Part shown: piece by piece, positions 20,109 to 30,909 of the stretch
Position numbering within the stretch: position 1 is the first letter of the stretch
Layout of the letters: each line of letters starts with the position of its first letter
NCBI GenBank assembly: GCA_017309115.1
Contig: JAFLEF010000017.1
Span: 61,430 to 125,429 of the forward strand
DNA from: Verrucomicrobiota bacterium
GTDB lineage: Bacteria; Verrucomicrobiota; Verrucomicrobiia; Limisphaerales; UBA9464
Reading direction: 5' to 3'
Length of the DNA stretch: 64,000 nt
Translations under genes and position numbers: made by a program
Notes under the pieces: generated by a model
Database searches by the model: none
What the model was told of the DNA's origin: nothing
What the model saw: the letters and a program-made list of their open reading frames with translations, nothing else

Positions 20109-23100
20109 ATGATTTCTTCGAGGGAAACCGCTCGCGAGTTGCTCGGATTGGATAAGGTCAACCAAGTTGATCATGTCGCCATTCAGGTCGCATCACCCGA
20201 AAACATCCGCTCTTGGTCCAAGGGCGAGGTGAAAAACCCGGAAACCATCAACTACCGAACCTTCAAACCTGAAAAGGGCGGCTTGTTCTGCGAGCGCATT
20301 TTCGGACCGGTGAAGGATTGGGAGTGCTCCTGCGGAAAGTATAAACGCATCAAACATCGCGGCGTTGTCTGCGATCGTTGCGGTGTCGAAGTCACCTTGG
20401 CTCGCGTCCGCCGTGAACGGATGGGTCATATCGAGCTTGCCGTGCCAGTGTCGCACATCTGGTTCTTCAAGTGCATGCCCTCCCGCATCGGTTTGATGCT
20501 GGACATGACTGCCCGGAATCTCGAACGCGTGATCTATTATGAGGACTACATGGTCATTGATCCGGGCAATACGCCGCTCAAGGACCTGCAGTTGCTCAGC
20601 GAACATGAGTATCGCGAGGCGCGTCAGACCTACGGTACCGATGCCTTTGTGGCCAAAATGGGCGCCGAGGCGGTCCGCGATGCTCTGAGCAAGATCGAGT
20701 TGGAGAAGACCATTGAGTCGCTCCAGCAGCAGATGCTGGAGACCAAGTCGAAGCAGAATCGCAAGAAGATCGCGAAGCGGATCAAACTGTTTCAGGGCTT
20801 CACCAAATCGAAGACTCGCCCGGAATGGATGATTCTGACGGTGCTGCCGGTGATCCCACCGGATTTGCGTCCTCTGGTCCCGTTGGAGGGCGGCCGATTT
20901 GCCACTTCGGACCTCAACGATCTGTATCGTCGAGTGATCAACCGCAACAATCGGTTGAAGAACCTCCTCCAGCTGAAGACCCCCGAGGTCATCATCCGGA
21001 ACGAGAAACGAATGCTTCAGGAAGCTGTGGACGCGCTGTTTGATAACGGTCGTCATGGTAGGGCTGTAACCGGCGCCGGTAACCGTGCGTTGAAGTCCCT
21101 TTCGGATATGTTGAAGGGCAAATCTGGCCGTTTCCGTCAAAACTTGCTCGGTAAACGTGTCGATTACTCCGGCCGCTCCGTCATCGTCATCGGACCAGAA
21201 CTAAAGCTGAATCAGTGTGGTCTGCCCAAGAAGATGGCGCTCGTCCTGTTCGAGCCGTTCATCATCCGCAAACTAAAGGAACGCGGTTATGTCCACACGG
21301 TTCGTTCAGCCAAGAAGATGATCGAGCGACAGTCGCCGGAAGTCTGGGACATCTTGGAAGAAGTAACCCGGGGTCACGCCGTGTTGCTGAACCGCGCTCC
21401 GACGTTGCACCGCCTTTCAATTCAGGCTTTTGAGCCGACGTTGATTGAGGGCGAAGCGATCCGCATTCACCCCCTCGTCTGTACAGCCTACAATGCCGAC
21501 TTCGATGGCGATCAGATGGCAGTTCACGTCCCGTTGTCGGTCGAGGCCCAGTTGGAGGCTCGGTTGCTGATGATGGCACCGCTGAACATTTTCAGCCCAT
21601 CAAGCGGGAAGCCGATCATGACACCCACCCAGGACATCACCCTGGGCTGCTATTACCTGACCGCCGAGCCTCGCAAGGCCCGGAAGGAAGGCGAACGGTT
21701 GATGCTTTTTGGTAGTAAATCGGAAGTGATCTTCGCCCACACTGACGGCTCGGTGAAGACACACGATCGGATTCGGATCAAGAATCCGGACTTTGGCCGC
21801 AAGACCACTTATGGGAACGCGGACCTGAAGGTGATTGAAACGACGGTTGGGCGGGTCATTTTTTCGGAGATCTGGCCGGACGATCTCGGCTTCGCCAACT
21901 TCCCAGTAGGAAAGTCGAAGCTCGGCGACCTTATCTTCCAATGCTACAAGGTTTGTGGCCATGAAAGCACGGTGCTCACCTTGGACCGGTTGAAGGAAAT
22001 TGGCTTCACGGAAGCGACCCGTGCAGGCGTTTCGATCGGGATCGACGACATGATCATTCCGGAGGCCAAGTCGAAGGAAATCGACAATGCCCACAAGCAG
22101 ATCAGTGACGTCGAGAAACAACACAAGAAGGGCGTCATCACCAATCAGGAACGCTACAACAAGGTGATCGACATCTGGACGCATTGCACCGACCAGATTG
22201 CGAACGTCATGTTGAAGACGTTGGAAGCCAACCAGAACAAGAAGGAATACAACCCAGTGTTCCTGATGGTCGATTCCGGCGCTCGGGGTAATAAGGCCCA
22301 GGTGCGTCAGTTGGCCGGTCTCCGCGGTCTGATGGCCAAACCTGACGGTTCCATCATCGAGAAACCAATTCTGTCGAACTTCCGGGAGGGTCTGACCGTG
22401 CTCGAGTACTTCATCTCGACGCACGGCGCCCGTAAGGGCCTGGCCGACACCGCCCTTAAAACCGCTGACTCGGGTTACATGACCCGTAAACTCGTCGATG
22501 CGGCCCAGGACGTCATCATTCGCGACCACGATTGCGGAACCAACAACGGTATCTTTGTCGCCTCCATTTACGAAGGTGAAGAGGAAGTCGTGAAGATCAG
22601 TGAGCGTATCTTTGGCCGGTATTCCGCCGAAGACATCTACGACCCGTCCAACCTTCAGCATAAACTCATCGGCGCGGCCGAGGAGTTTGATGAAGTCCGC
22701 GCGAAGTCAATCGAGCGGGCCGGTATTGAGAAGGTCAAGATTCGCTCAGTGCTGACCTGCGAGACCAAGGTAGGCGTTTGTGCCCGTTGCTACGGCCGTA
22801 ACCTCGGCACGGGCCGGTTGGTTGAGCCCGGTGAAGCCGTCGGCATCATCGCCGCCCAATCCATCGGTGAACCGGGAACGCAGCTCACCATGCGTACGTT
22901 CCACATCGGTGGCGCCGCCGCTCAGACCTACAAGCAGCCCCAGATCAAGTCCAAGCACGACGGCACAGTTCACTACCATGACCTGCGTGTGGTGACCTTG
23001 GATGACGGCAATAACATTGTCCTCAACAAGAATGGTTCGATCACCATCACTTCGCCGGACGGCAAGGAATTGGAATCCCACACCATCGTCGTTGGTTCGG

Positions 23101-24260
23101 TGATCTCCGTTCCCGAGAATGGTCAGGTCAAGAAGGGTGACATCTTCGTGGAGTGGGATGCGTACAACGTCCCCATTATCTCGGAGAAGACCGGTCAGGT
23201 GAAGTTCGTCGACATCATCGAGGGCGTCACCATGAAGCAGGAGGTTGACGAAGCCACTGGCCAGGAAGACTTGGTCATCATCGAGCACAAGGAAGACCTG
23301 CATCCGCAGATCATCGTTGAGAACGAGAAGGGTGAACCTCTGGCTCAGTACCCGATTCCTGCGGGTGCGCACTTGGTAGTCACCGAGGGCGACGAGATCG
23401 GGGCCGGTTCGTTGCTCGCCAAGACTCCGCGTAAGGCGTCGAAGACCAAGGACATCACTGGCGGTCTCCCGCGTGTGGCCGAACTCTTCGAAGCCCGGCG
23501 CCCCAAGGATGCGGCGGAAATCGCCCGCATCGACGGTGTGGTGGACTTCGGTCCTTCAATCCGCGGCAAACGCTGCATCATCGTCAAGGATCCGCAGACC
23601 GACACCGAGGAAGAACACTTGGTTCCGATGAGCAAGCACGTCATCGTCTACAAGGGTGACTTCGTGAAGAAGGGTCAGCAGTTGACCGACGGTCCGGTGG
23701 TCCCCCACGAGATTCTGGACGTCTGCGGACCCCACGAGCTCCAGGAACACCTCGTCAACGAAGTTCAGGAGGTCTATCGACTCCAGGGCGTGACGATCAA
23801 CGACAAGCACGTCGAGATCATCATTCGCCAGATGCTGCGCAAGGTCCGGATCACCGAACCCGGCGACACCATCTTCCTCTGGGGCGAGCAGATCGATAAG
23901 ACGATGTTCGAGGACGAGAATGCCCGCGTGGAGAAGATGGGTGGTAAACCCGCTGAAGCCGCGCCGGTGCTCCTGGGCATCACCAAGGCATCCTTGGAAA
24001 CGGAGTCCTTCCTCAGCGCGGCCTCGTTCCAGGACACGACTCGAGTTCTCACCGAAGCGGCTACGATGGGCAAGAGCGACGCCCTCCGTGGCTTCAAGGA
24101 AAACGTGATCATGGGTCACATCATCCCGGCCGGAACCGGCTTCGTCGGACACCGCGGCGTCAAGATCAAGGCGTTGGTGGAGGTTCCTGATGATCCGGAA
24201 CCCGCAGTGCCGGAGAATCAGACTCCGACCGAGATGGCTCCGTCTCCCCTGACGGCCTGA
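20109..24260 (+). CDS. rpoC: DNA-directed RNA polymerase subunit beta'
   Basis: A full-length 1383-residue beta' subunit. The N-terminal zinc site is [19 protein letters not shown]. The catalytic magnesium motif NADFDGDQM sits in [16 protein letters not shown]. The second zinc site includes [15 protein letters not shown], followed by [18 protein letters not shown] and the trigger-loop/jaw region. GGAGG lies 11 bp before ATG 20109. The C-terminus has a short Pro/Glu-rich tail. A strong terminator follows at 24292. Confidence 0.98.
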   Translation: MISSRETARELLGLDKVNQVDHVAIQVASPENIRSWSKGEVKNPETINYRTFKPEKGGLFCERIFGPVKDWECSCGKYKRIKHRGVVCDRCGVEVTLARVRRERMGHIELAVPVSHIWFFKCMPSRIGLMLDMTARNLERVIYYEDYMVIDPGNTPLKDLQLLSEHEYREARQTYGTDAFVAKMGAEAVRDALSKIELEKTIESLQQQMLETKSKQNRKKIAKRIKLFQGFTKSKTRPEWMILTVLPVIPPDLRPLVPLEGGRFATSDLNDLYRRVINRNNRLKNLLQLKTPEVIIRNEKRMLQEAVDALFDNGRHGRAVTGAGNRALKSLSDMLKGKSGRFRQNLLGKRVDYSGRSVIVIGPELKLNQCGLPKKMALVLFEPFIIRKLKERGYVHTVRSAKKMIERQSPEVWDILEEVTRGHAVLLNRAPTLHRLSIQAFEPTLIEGEAIRIHPLVCTAYNADFDGDQMAVHVPLSVEAQLEARLLMMAPLNIFSPSSGKPIMTPTQDITLGCYYLTAEPRKARKEGERLMLFGSKSEVIFAHTDGSVKTHDRIRIKNPDFGRKTTYGNADLKVIETTVGRVIFSEIWPDDLGFANFPVGKSKLGDLIFQCYKVCGHESTVLTLDRLKEIGFTEATRAGVSIGIDDMIIPEAKSKEIDNAHKQISDVEKQHKKGVITNQERYNKVIDIWTHCTDQIANVMLKTLEANQNKKEYNPVFLMVDSGARGNKAQVRQLAGLRGLMAKPDGSIIEKPILSNFREGLTVLEYFISTHGARKGLADTALKTADSGYMTRKLVDAAQDVIIRDHDCGTNNGIFVASIYEGEEEVVKISERIFGRYSAEDIYDPSNLQHKLIGAAEEFDEVRAKSIERAGIEKVKIRSVLTCETKVGVCARCYGRNLGTGRLVEPGEAVGIIAAQSIGEPGTQLTMRTFHIGGAAAQTYKQPQIKSKHDGTVHYHDLRVVTLDDGNNIVLNKNGSITITSPDGKELESHTIVVGSVISVPENGQVKKGDIFVEWDAYNVPIISEKTGQVKFVDIIEGVTMKQEVDEATGQEDLVIIEHKEDLHPQIIVENEKGEPLAQYPIPAGAHLVVTEGDEIGAGSLLAKTPRKASKTKDITGGLPRVAELFEARRPKDAAEIARIDGVVDFGPSIRGKRCIIVKDPQTDTEEEHLVPMSKHVIVYKGDFVKKGQQLTDGPVVPHEILDVCGPHELQEHLVNEVQEVYRLQGVTINDKHVEIIIRQMLRKVRITEPGDTIFLWGEQIDKTMFEDENARVEKMGGKPAEAAPVLLGITKASLETESFLSAASFQDTTRVLTEAATMGKSDALRGFKENVIMGHIIPAGTGFVGHRGVKIKALVEVPDDPEPAVPENQTPTEMAPSPLTA

Positions 24261-24291
24261 CGGGCGTCAGACTGAAGAAATATAGCAAGAA

Positions 24292-24317
24292 GGGCGGCCC
24301 AGTCGGCCGCCCTTTTT
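24292..24317 (+). terminator. Rho-independent terminator after rpoC
   Basis: GGGCGGCC (24292-24299) pairs perfectly with GGCCGCCC (24305-24312) around CAGTC and is followed by five T. It lies between rpoC and the convergent bioA gene, and the minus-strand side (TTCTTG) may weakly serve bioA. Confidence 0.93.
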
Positions 24318-24351
24318 CGTTGGGTTGTCGCCCGGGCTCCGTCCTTAGTTC

Positions 24352-25776
24352 TTAGTTCGACAACCTAGGCGAGCCGAGGGTTTCGACGACAGCGTCGTGA
24401 AGGGATCTCACAATTCGGGTCAATTGGGATGGCGTGGTGCAGTAGGGTGGCATGAGGACGACCACATTCCCGATGGGCCGGGTCAATACCCCCCGTTTGG
24501 CCATGGCTTCACAAACTCGGATTCCCGCCCGTTCCGCCAGTGCGAAAGGCTCGCGCGTCGTCCAATCGCGAACCAGTTCCACTCCCACCACCAGTCCAAC
24601 TTGTCTGATATCGCCAACTGAAGGCAGTGACCAAAGGTGGGTCAGTTCGGAAGCGAGTTGTCGTTCGAGCCGTTTTCGTTCCCATCGCGCCTCCCGAGGT
24701 GTGAGTAACTCAAGACTCGCCAGGGCTGTGGCGGCGGCCAGCGGATTGGCAGTGAAGCTGTGGCCGTGGAAGAAGGTCTTGAACTCCGCATACTCCCCCA
24801 GGAACGCGTCGAAAATGGTCGGCGAAGTCAGCGTGACTGCAAGCGGCAAATAGCCGCCGGCGAGTCCCTTGGCCAGACACAGAAGGTCAGGCCGGACACC
24901 CTCCTCCAAGGCGGCGAAGAGCGTGTTGCCCCCGGTCCGACCAAAACCCGTCATGACTTCGTCAGCGATGAGGAGGGCACCATGTTCCCGTGCGAGGGCA
25001 CTTGTTCGGGCCAACCATCCCTCTGGCTGGGGAATCATTCCAGCGGCGCCTTGAATTCGGGGTTCAAACGCGAAGGCGGAATACGGCCGCTTTTGCCGAC
25101 GGGCAGTCTCCAGTTTGGCTTCCATTTGGCCCACGCATTCCCAATGACAGGAGCGATAGGTTCGGGCGTCAGCACGCTCTGGAGAAGCCCGATTGAAGGG
25201 ACACCGGTAACAGTAAGGAGCCATCACGGAATCGGACTTGAAGAGGAGTCCGGAGAACGAGCGATGGAACAGAGGACTGTGCCCTAAGGAGACCGCGCCA
25301 ATCGTGTCGCCATGATAGGCACCCTCCAGCGAAAGGAAGCGCGGCGCCGGTCGGGCGCCCCGGGTTCGGCGGGTGAATTCGTAGGCCAGCTTCAGAGCAA
25401 CTTCGAGGGCAGTGGATCCGTCGTCGGAAAAAAAGGATCGAACGAGTTCCGGTCCGACGGCTTTCCCACTTCGGGTCAGGAGCGCGAGTTGAGCGGCCAG
25501 CAAACTGGCGGGTGGATTGGCAAAACCCAAGGCGGAGGTGTGGGCCACCCGCTTCAGTTGCTGTCGGAGGGCGCGGTTGAGATGCGGATGGTTGTGGCCG
25601 TGCAGATTGGTCCAAATGGAGGAGTTTGCGTCCAAGTAGGCGCGACCTTGGACATCCTTCAGAACCGCTCCTCGACCACTCGCCAAGACGATAGGCTCCT
25701 GCTGGAGCCAATCCTTCATCTGCGTGAATGGGTGCCAGACGAACTTTTGATCAAGTCGGGCGAAGTTGGGTTTCAC
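24352..25776 (-). CDS. bioA: Adenosylmethionine-8-amino-7-oxononanoate aminotransferase
   Basis: A 474-residue PLP-dependent class III aminotransferase. BioA converts KAPA to DAPA in biotin synthesis with S-adenosylmethionine as amino donor. The N-terminus FVWHPFTQMKDW is diagnostic for BioA among class III enzymes. The PLP site includes DDGSTALEVALK, LIADEVMTGFGRTG and the catalytic Lys in CLAKGLAGGYLPLA; GHSFTANPLA follows. It starts with GTG 25776, 18 bp after bioF, so the two are cotranscribed. Other biotin genes (bioB, bioD) are not in the window. Confidence 0.95.
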   Translation of the reverse strand: MKPNFARLDQKFVWHPFTQMKDWLQQEPIVLASGRGAVLKDVQGRAYLDANSSIWTNLHGHNHPHLNRALRQQLKRVAHTSALGFANPPASLLAAQLALLTRSGKAVGPELVRSFFSDDGSTALEVALKLAYEFTRRTRGARPAPRFLSLEGAYHGDTIGAVSLGHSPLFHRSFSGLLFKSDSVMAPYCYRCPFNRASPERADARTYRSCHWECVGQMEAKLETARRQKRPYSAFAFEPRIQGAAGMIPQPEGWLARTSALAREHGALLIADEVMTGFGRTGGNTLFAALEEGVRPDLLCLAKGLAGGYLPLAVTLTSPTIFDAFLGEYAEFKTFFHGHSFTANPLAAATALASLELLTPREARWERKRLERQLASELTHLWSLPSVGDIRQVGLVVGVELVRDWTTREPFALAERAGIRVCEAMAKRGVLTRPIGNVVVLMPPYCTTPSQLTRIVRSLHDAVVETLGSPRLSN

Positions 25777-25794
25777 GGGGGTAAGGGAACAATC

Positions 25795-26985
25795 TCAGGC
25801 CTCGGCAGCGGTCAGGTTCGACCCGGCCGGCAGAACTTCGAGCAGGCACTGCAGGTCGGTGAGTTCATGTCCGGCAGTGACACTAAACCGCAGACGGGCC
25901 GAATCGCGGGCCACGGTAGGATAGCGGATGGCCGGTACCCAGATTCCCTGGGACCGCAATCGGGCTGCGGCAACCATCGCAGCGTCCGCTGGTCCCAGGA
26001 TGAGGGGGAGAATAGCGCTGGTTGGCGGGCGCCCCGGCTGCAGTTTTGCGGCGAGTTGTCGAGCGATCGCCCAAACCTGGGAACAACGCTGGGCTCCTTC
26101 GCTTCCCTGAATCAGCTTTAGGGCGGCTTGGGCGGAGGCGACCGCCGCTGGTGCCGGGGCCGTGGAAAACATGAAACTCCGAGCGCGATGAATCAGGAAA
26201 TCAATGAGGGCTCGGGACCCGGCGACATAACCTCCAGCCGATGCGAGGGCCTTTCCCAAGGTGCCCATTTGAATCTCCACGTGAGCGTCGAGTTCCAGGG
26301 CTCGAATTAGCCCGGAGCGAGCGGTGCCAAACAACCCAAGCGCGTGCGCTTCGTCCACCATCAACCACGCCCCGTAGCGGTCCTTCAGTTGGACGATTCC
26401 CGGCAAGGGTGCCTGATCCCCATCCATCGAAAACACGCTTTCGGTGACGATTAGAATTCGGCTTTTCCCGGAACCGCGTCGTTGGTCCGCCCACTTCAGA
26501 ACATCCTCCAGCGATTCCAGGTCATTGTGGCGAAAGACCCGCAACGTGGCCTTGCTCAAGCGCGCGCCATCCACGCAGCAGGCATGAACCCGCTTGTCGA
26601 GAATCACGACGTCGTCACTCCCCAAGAGGGCGGGTATCACCCCGAGGGCCGTGGCATAACCACTGCCAAACGTCAGGGCGGCGGAAGTCCCCTTCCAGTG
26701 GGCCAGAGACTCTTCCAGTTCGTGATGAAGGGCGAGGGATCCGGAGACCAGGCGGGAGGCACCGCTGCCCGAACCCCAATCACGAAGTGCCCGGACGGCG
26801 GCCTCTTGGAGTTCCGGATGATGGAGCAAACCCAGATAGTCGTTGGATGCGAAGTTGATCAACTCCAGACCTTCGACGACGAGACGGGTTCCGGAAGTGG
26901 CGGCCACCCGGCGCAATTCCCGGCGCAAACCGGCGATGGACCAGTCGGCCAATTCTCCCGCCAGCGTTTCATCGAGTTCCGGCAT
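25795..26985 (-). CDS. bioF: 8-amino-7-oxononanoate synthase
   Basis: A 396-residue PLP enzyme of the alpha-oxoamine synthase family. BioF condenses pimeloyl-ACP or -CoA with L-alanine to KAPA, the substrate of BioA. The conserved NFASNDYLGL start, GSGSGASRLVSG, VDEAHALGLFG and the PLP Lys in MGTLGKALASAGGYVAG are all present. The ATG at 26985 is the family start. It is the first gene of a bioF-bioA pair. The 230 bp upstream holds a short CGCTCT/AGAGCG hairpin (27053-27068) but no clear BirA operator. Confidence 0.93.
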   Translation of the reverse strand: MPELDETLAGELADWSIAGLRRELRRVAATSGTRLVVEGLELINFASNDYLGLLHHPELQEAAVRALRDWGSGSGASRLVSGSLALHHELEESLAHWKGTSAALTFGSGYATALGVIPALLGSDDVVILDKRVHACCVDGARLSKATLRVFRHNDLESLEDVLKWADQRRGSGKSRILIVTESVFSMDGDQAPLPGIVQLKDRYGAWLMVDEAHALGLFGTARSGLIRALELDAHVEIQMGTLGKALASAGGYVAGSRALIDFLIHRARSFMFSTAPAPAAVASAQAALKLIQGSEGAQRCSQVWAIARQLAAKLQPGRPPTSAILPLILGPADAAMVAAARLRSQGIWVPAIRYPTVARDSARLRFSVTAGHELTDLQCLLEVLPAGSNLTAAEA

Positions 26986-27215
26986 CGCGTATCCCGCTTC
27001 CTATCAGCCAAGAGGTCCGGGTTCAAAACATCCCTGCGATGCGGCCTAGAATCGCTCTGCCGAGAGCGGTAAGAATTTTCTCGGGAGTGCTAATCCGAAA
27101 TGGTCGAGCCAACGGCAACTCTCAGAAATGCAACTGGGTCGGTGCCGAAAAATCCTCCTAGAAGTTCCGCTTCCGGGTTTGCGTCTGGAGCCGACCTCTC
27201 TAGGCTTCGCGCCGC

Positions 27216-28088
27216 ATGAAGGGCATTATTCTGGCGGGTGGTGCCGGTTCCCGGCTGTACCCTCTAACCCTCGTCGCTTCCAAACAACTCCAACCGGTTT
27301 ACGACAAACCGATGGTTTATTACCCGCTGACCACCCTGATTGAAGGGGGAGTGCGGGAATTTTGTTTGATCTCGACGCCTCACGATCTCCCTCGTTTCCG
27401 GCAATTGCTCGGCGACGGTTCGCGCTTTGGCGTGACCTTCGACTACCGCGAGCAGGCCAAGCCCGAGGGAATTGCCCAGGCATTCCGTCTGGCGGACACC
27501 TTCATTGGCAGCGATCCGGTCACCCTGATCCTTGGTGACAACATCTTCTGGGGTGGCGACGCGTTCCAGCGGGCGTTCAGCGAGTTTACCGGGGGCGCCA
27601 CTATCTTTGGATATCACGTTCATGATCCCGAGCGGTATGGCGTGGTGGAGTTCGATGCCACGGGCAAAGCGATTTCGATTGAGGAGAAGCCCCAGAAACC
27701 CAAGAGCAGTTTCGCCGTGCCCGGTCTGTACATCTACGACAACTCGATTGTTCAGATAGCCCGGGATTTGAAGCCCAGTGCGCGAGGTGAACTCGAGATC
27801 ACTGACGTCAATGTCGAGTACCTGCGCCGGGGAACCCTCCGCGTCTGCAAGCTGGCGCGCGGCTTCGCTTGGCTCGATGCCGGGACCAGCAGCAGCCTGC
27901 ACGACGCGAGCGCCTACGTGCAGACCATTGAACAGCGGCAGGGAATCAAGGTGGGTTGTCCGGAGGAAGCGGCGTTCCGTCGCGGATTTCTTTCCCTCGA
28001 TCAGCTGGCCCAAGTATCGGCGGCCATGCCGCGTTGCGAGTACCGGGCTTACCTCGAGGAAGTCGTCGCGGAAGCCCGACGTGGCTGA
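27216..28088 (+). CDS. rfbA: Glucose-1-phosphate thymidylyltransferase
   Basis: A 290-residue RmlA/RfbA that makes dTDP-glucose from dTTP and glucose-1-phosphate, the first step of dTDP-L-rhamnose synthesis. Signature motifs are MKGIILAGGAGSRLYPLT, KPMVYYPLTTL, LGDNIFWG, YGVVEFD, IEEKPQKPKSS, VPGLYIYDN, GELEITDVN and AWLDAGTSSSLHDAS. Family length is normal. It heads the cluster rfbA, epimerase/reductase-like gene, rfbB. Confidence 0.96.
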   Translation: MKGIILAGGAGSRLYPLTLVASKQLQPVYDKPMVYYPLTTLIEGGVREFCLISTPHDLPRFRQLLGDGSRFGVTFDYREQAKPEGIAQAFRLADTFIGSDPVTLILGDNIFWGGDAFQRAFSEFTGGATIFGYHVHDPERYGVVEFDATGKAISIEEKPQKPKSSFAVPGLYIYDNSIVQIARDLKPSARGELEITDVNVEYLRRGTLRVCKLARGFAWLDAGTSSSLHDASAYVQTIEQRQGIKVGCPEEAAFRRGFLSLDQLAQVSAAMPRCEYRAYLEEVVAEARRG

Positions 28089-28157
28089 TCCTTACCGCAA
28101 CAAGCCGGTATTCGAACCGGGTTTCGTTCCAGTCTCTCACCCCCACGTTTCCAGACC

Positions 28158-29114
28158 ATGATCCTATTGCTTGGCGCCACCGGCTACGTCGGTCAGGCCT
28201 TTGCTGATGAGTTGACCGCTCGAGGGACTCCGTTCCGCGCGGTGTCTCGTTCCGAAGTCGATTACACCCGGTTTACTCCGCTCTGCAGTCTGTTGCGCGC
28301 CGTCCGACCGGAGTTCGTTGTGAATTGTGCCGGATACACCGGCAAACCCAATGTCGATGCCTGCGAAGTCGCCCGAGCCGACACGCTTCAGGGCAATACT
28401 CTTTTTCCGCTGACCTTGGCTCAGGCCTGCACGGCCGAAGGAATCCCCTATGGCCATGTGTCCTCCGGATGCATCTACGCGGGAGCCAAGATCTCGGATC
28501 AGGCAGGAAATTTTCGTCCGGAAAAGGACCTGATGACTCCGGGTGTGTTTCATCTGGTCACGCAGCATCCGGAGCGGGTGCATGGGTTCACGGAACTGGA
28601 TCCGCCCAATTTTTCCTTCCGAGACGGTCCCTGCAGTTTCTATAGCGGCACCAAGGCCCTGGGCGAAGAAGCGATGGCGGGTGTGGGGGATGGTTATCTC
28701 TGGCGGTTGCGCATTCCCTTTGATCGCTATGACAGTCCGCGCAACTACCTGAGCAAGGTGCAACGGTACTCCCGGGTGTATGACAACGTGAACGCTGTCT
28801 CGCATCGGGCGGACTTTGCCAAGGCCTGCCTTGATCTGTGGAAGCTTCGGGCTCCCTTCGGGATCTACAACGTCACCAATCCCGGCTGGGTCACGACTCG
28901 GCAGGTGGTGGAGAAGGTCAAGGCCATCCTCCGTTTGGAGCGAACCTTCGAGTACTTCGAGAACGACAGTGAGTTTTACAAAACAGCGGCGCAGACTCCT
29001 CGCTCGAATTGCGTTCTGGATGTGAGCAAGTTGCTGGCGACCGGCGTCCGCATTCGCCCGGTGGATGAGGCCCTCGAAGAATCCCTCCGCAATTGGGTCC
29101 CCGAGTCGAAATAA
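28158..29114 (+). CDS. Sugar-nucleotide reductase resembling bifunctional dTDP/UDP-4-keto-6-deoxyglucose 3,5-epimerase/4-reductase
   Basis: A 318-residue extended SDR. The NAD(P)-binding motif is GATGYVG (6-12) and the catalytic YxxxK is YSGTK (Tyr162, Lys166). The family is RmlD-like. However, several blocks read like the plant NRS/ER (UER1) enzyme rather than RmlD: GYTGKPNVDACE, SSGCIYAG, RLRIPFDRYDSPRNYLSK, IYNVTNPGWVT and TPRSNCVLD. Cys105 and Lys200 align with the Cys and Lys that I recall as required for epimerization in the Arabidopsis enzyme. This would make dTDP-L-rhamnose from the RmlB product without RmlC. The start at ATG 28158 follows rfbA by 69 bp. Confidence 0.8.
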   Translation: MILLLGATGYVGQAFADELTARGTPFRAVSRSEVDYTRFTPLCSLLRAVRPEFVVNCAGYTGKPNVDACEVARADTLQGNTLFPLTLAQACTAEGIPYGHVSSGCIYAGAKISDQAGNFRPEKDLMTPGVFHLVTQHPERVHGFTELDPPNFSFRDGPCSFYSGTKALGEEAMAGVGDGYLWRLRIPFDRYDSPRNYLSKVQRYSRVYDNVNAVSHRADFAKACLDLWKLRAPFGIYNVTNPGWVTTRQVVEKVKAILRLERTFEYFENDSEFYKTAAQTPRSNCVLDVSKLLATGVRIRPVDEALEESLRNWVPESK

Positions 29115-29149
29115 TTCCTTTCCCGAACTGACCCTCCGATCCCTCGCGC

Positions 29150-30166
29150 ATGAACCTTCTCGTTACCGGTGGTGCCGGCTTCATCGGCTCAAATCTGATC
29201 CAGCACATCATCGACCGTCCGGAGATCACCCGATTGGTTAACCTGGACGCCCTCACCTATGCCGGACACCTCGCCAATCTTCGGGCGGTGTCCCAGCATC
29301 CCAAGTACGCGTTTGAGAAGGTGGATCTGCGCGACAAGGCGGAGGTCGTGCGCGTGGTGCGTCAGTACGAAATTTCCCACGTGCTCCATTTGGCGGCCGA
29401 ATCTCATGTGGACCGTTCCATCTCGGGACCAGGCGACTTCATTTCGACCAACATCGTCGGGACTTTCCATCTGTTGGATGCCTGCCGCGATCTTTGGAAT
29501 GGCAGCTTCGCCAATCGTCGGTTTCATCACGTCAGCACCGACGAAGTTTACGGATCCCTGGGAGCAACTGGATTTTTCCTGGAGACCACGCCGTACGCGC
29601 CCAATTCGCCCTATTCCGCCAGCAAGGCGTCGAGCGACCTGCTCGTTCGGGCTTACCACCACACCTACGGGCTGCCAACGGTGGTGACCAACTGTTCCAA
29701 TAATTACGGCCCGTATCAGTTTCCCGAGAAGCTGATCCCAGTGGTCCTGCAAAGCCTCCTGGCTCGGAAGTCGATTCCGGTCTACGGCGACGGGATGAAC
29801 ATTCGCGACTGGTTGTTTGTGCGCGATCATTGCGAAGCTCTGTGGCAGGTCCTGAATCGCGGACGGGAAGGCGAGACCTACAACATCGGGGGCCACAACG
29901 AATGGGCGAATATCCATATTGTGCAGCTCATGTGTGACTTGGTGGACGAGCTGAAGCCGGATCTGGGCGGGAATTCGCGGTCGCTGATTACCTATGTGAA
30001 GGACCGTCCCGGCCACGATCGCCGGTATGCGATCGACGCGGGCAAGATTCAGCGCGAGTTGGGTTGGACTCCGGAGTACACCTTCGAGCGGGGAATCCGT
30101 GAGACGGTGAAGTGGTACCTGGAACATCAGGACTGGGTCGCCGAAGTGAAACAGGCCAAGTCCTGA
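29150..30166 (+). CDS. rfbB: dTDP-glucose 4,6-dehydratase
   Basis: A 338-residue RmlB/RfbB that converts dTDP-glucose to dTDP-4-keto-6-deoxyglucose. It has the NAD-binding [10 protein letters not shown], the substrate/active-site stretch [12 protein letters not shown], the catalytic [12 protein letters not shown], the [11 protein letters not shown] motif (YxxxK), [30 protein letters not shown] and [12 protein letters not shown]. It follows the epimerase/reductase-like gene by 35 bp. No rmlC homologue lies in this neighbourhood. Confidence 0.97.
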   Translation: MNLLVTGGAGFIGSNLIQHIIDRPEITRLVNLDALTYAGHLANLRAVSQHPKYAFEKVDLRDKAEVVRVVRQYEISHVLHLAAESHVDRSISGPGDFISTNIVGTFHLLDACRDLWNGSFANRRFHHVSTDEVYGSLGATGFFLETTPYAPNSPYSASKASSDLLVRAYHHTYGLPTVVTNCSNNYGPYQFPEKLIPVVLQSLLARKSIPVYGDGMNIRDWLFVRDHCEALWQVLNRGREGETYNIGGHNEWANIHIVQLMCDLVDELKPDLGGNSRSLITYVKDRPGHDRRYAIDAGKIQRELGWTPEYTFERGIRETVKWYLEHQDWVAEVKQAKS

Positions 30167-30272
30167 GGGCGGTGGAGGGACGGACGCAGTGTCCTTCCGG
30201 TCGGCGGCCGCTGGAATTGAGTCGACTGACACGAGGCTTTGGGAGAATCAGTGGTGTCGGAAATTCTCCATC

Positions 30273-30818
30273 ATGCAGGCCAAAATTGCGGAGAATCTGT
30301 TGGAGATCTTGGAGGCTCGTTTTGAAGCCAACCGGCATCGTCATCGCGACCTCGAATGGCCAAAAGTCTGCGCTCGGATCAAGACTGACACTGCAGCGCT
30401 ACGAGCTCTTCAGGCTATGGAATCGACGGGTGGAGAGCCGGATGTGGTGGGATACTCGAAGGGGTCAGGCCGCTTCACCTTTTGCGATTGTTCGGCCGAG
30501 AGTCCCAGTGGACGGAGGAGCCTCTGCTACGACCCCGCAGCCTTGGAGTCCCGAAAGGAACACAAACCCGTGAACAGTGCGGTTGGCCTGGCAGTTTCCA
30601 TGGGCGTGGAGTTCCTCACAGTGGAGGGGTATCGCGAACTTCAGGAATTGGGGGATTTCGATACTAAGACCTCCAGTTGGCTCAGGACTCCGACCGACAT
30701 CAGGTCGCTGGGAGGAGCGCTTTTCGGCGACAAACGGTATGGGCAAGTGTTCGTGTACCATAACGGTGCGCAGTCGTATTACGCTGCGCGAGGGTTCCGT
30801 GGAACCCTCAGGGTCTGA
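30273..30818 (+). CDS. DUF4256 family protein
   Basis: A 181-residue cytoplasmic protein of the conserved DUF4256 family, of unknown function. Landmarks are LEWPKVCARI, MESTGGEPDVVGY, FCDCSAESPSGRRSLCYD, LESRKEHKP, FDTKTSSWL and the C-terminal VFVYHNGAQSYYAARGFRG, which match members from distant phyla nearly word for word. I start at ATG 30273 (MQAKIAENLL); the frame is open back to 30189 but those residues are not family-like. High conservation of such a rare family suggests horizontal spread. The next gene is an ADP-ribosylglycohydrolase 91 bp away. Confidence 0.85.
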   Translation: MQAKIAENLLEILEARFEANRHRHRDLEWPKVCARIKTDTAALRALQAMESTGGEPDVVGYSKGSGRFTFCDCSAESPSGRRSLCYDPAALESRKEHKPVNSAVGLAVSMGVEFLTVEGYRELQELGDFDTKTSSWLRTPTDIRSLGGALFGDKRYGQVFVYHNGAQSYYAARGFRGTLRV

Positions 30819-30909
30819 GGGGGAGTTCGGGTGATTTTTGGGACGTTGGGACGCCGGGGGGCTTTCGGCGGAAACATTTTTGGTTGATTGGGGTTTCAAG
30901 CCCGTCGCC

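Noticed and set aside
27053-27068. CGCTCT-GCCG-AGAGCG hairpin upstream of rfbA
   Set aside because: Too short and without a good T run to call a terminator, and not near a consensus operator.
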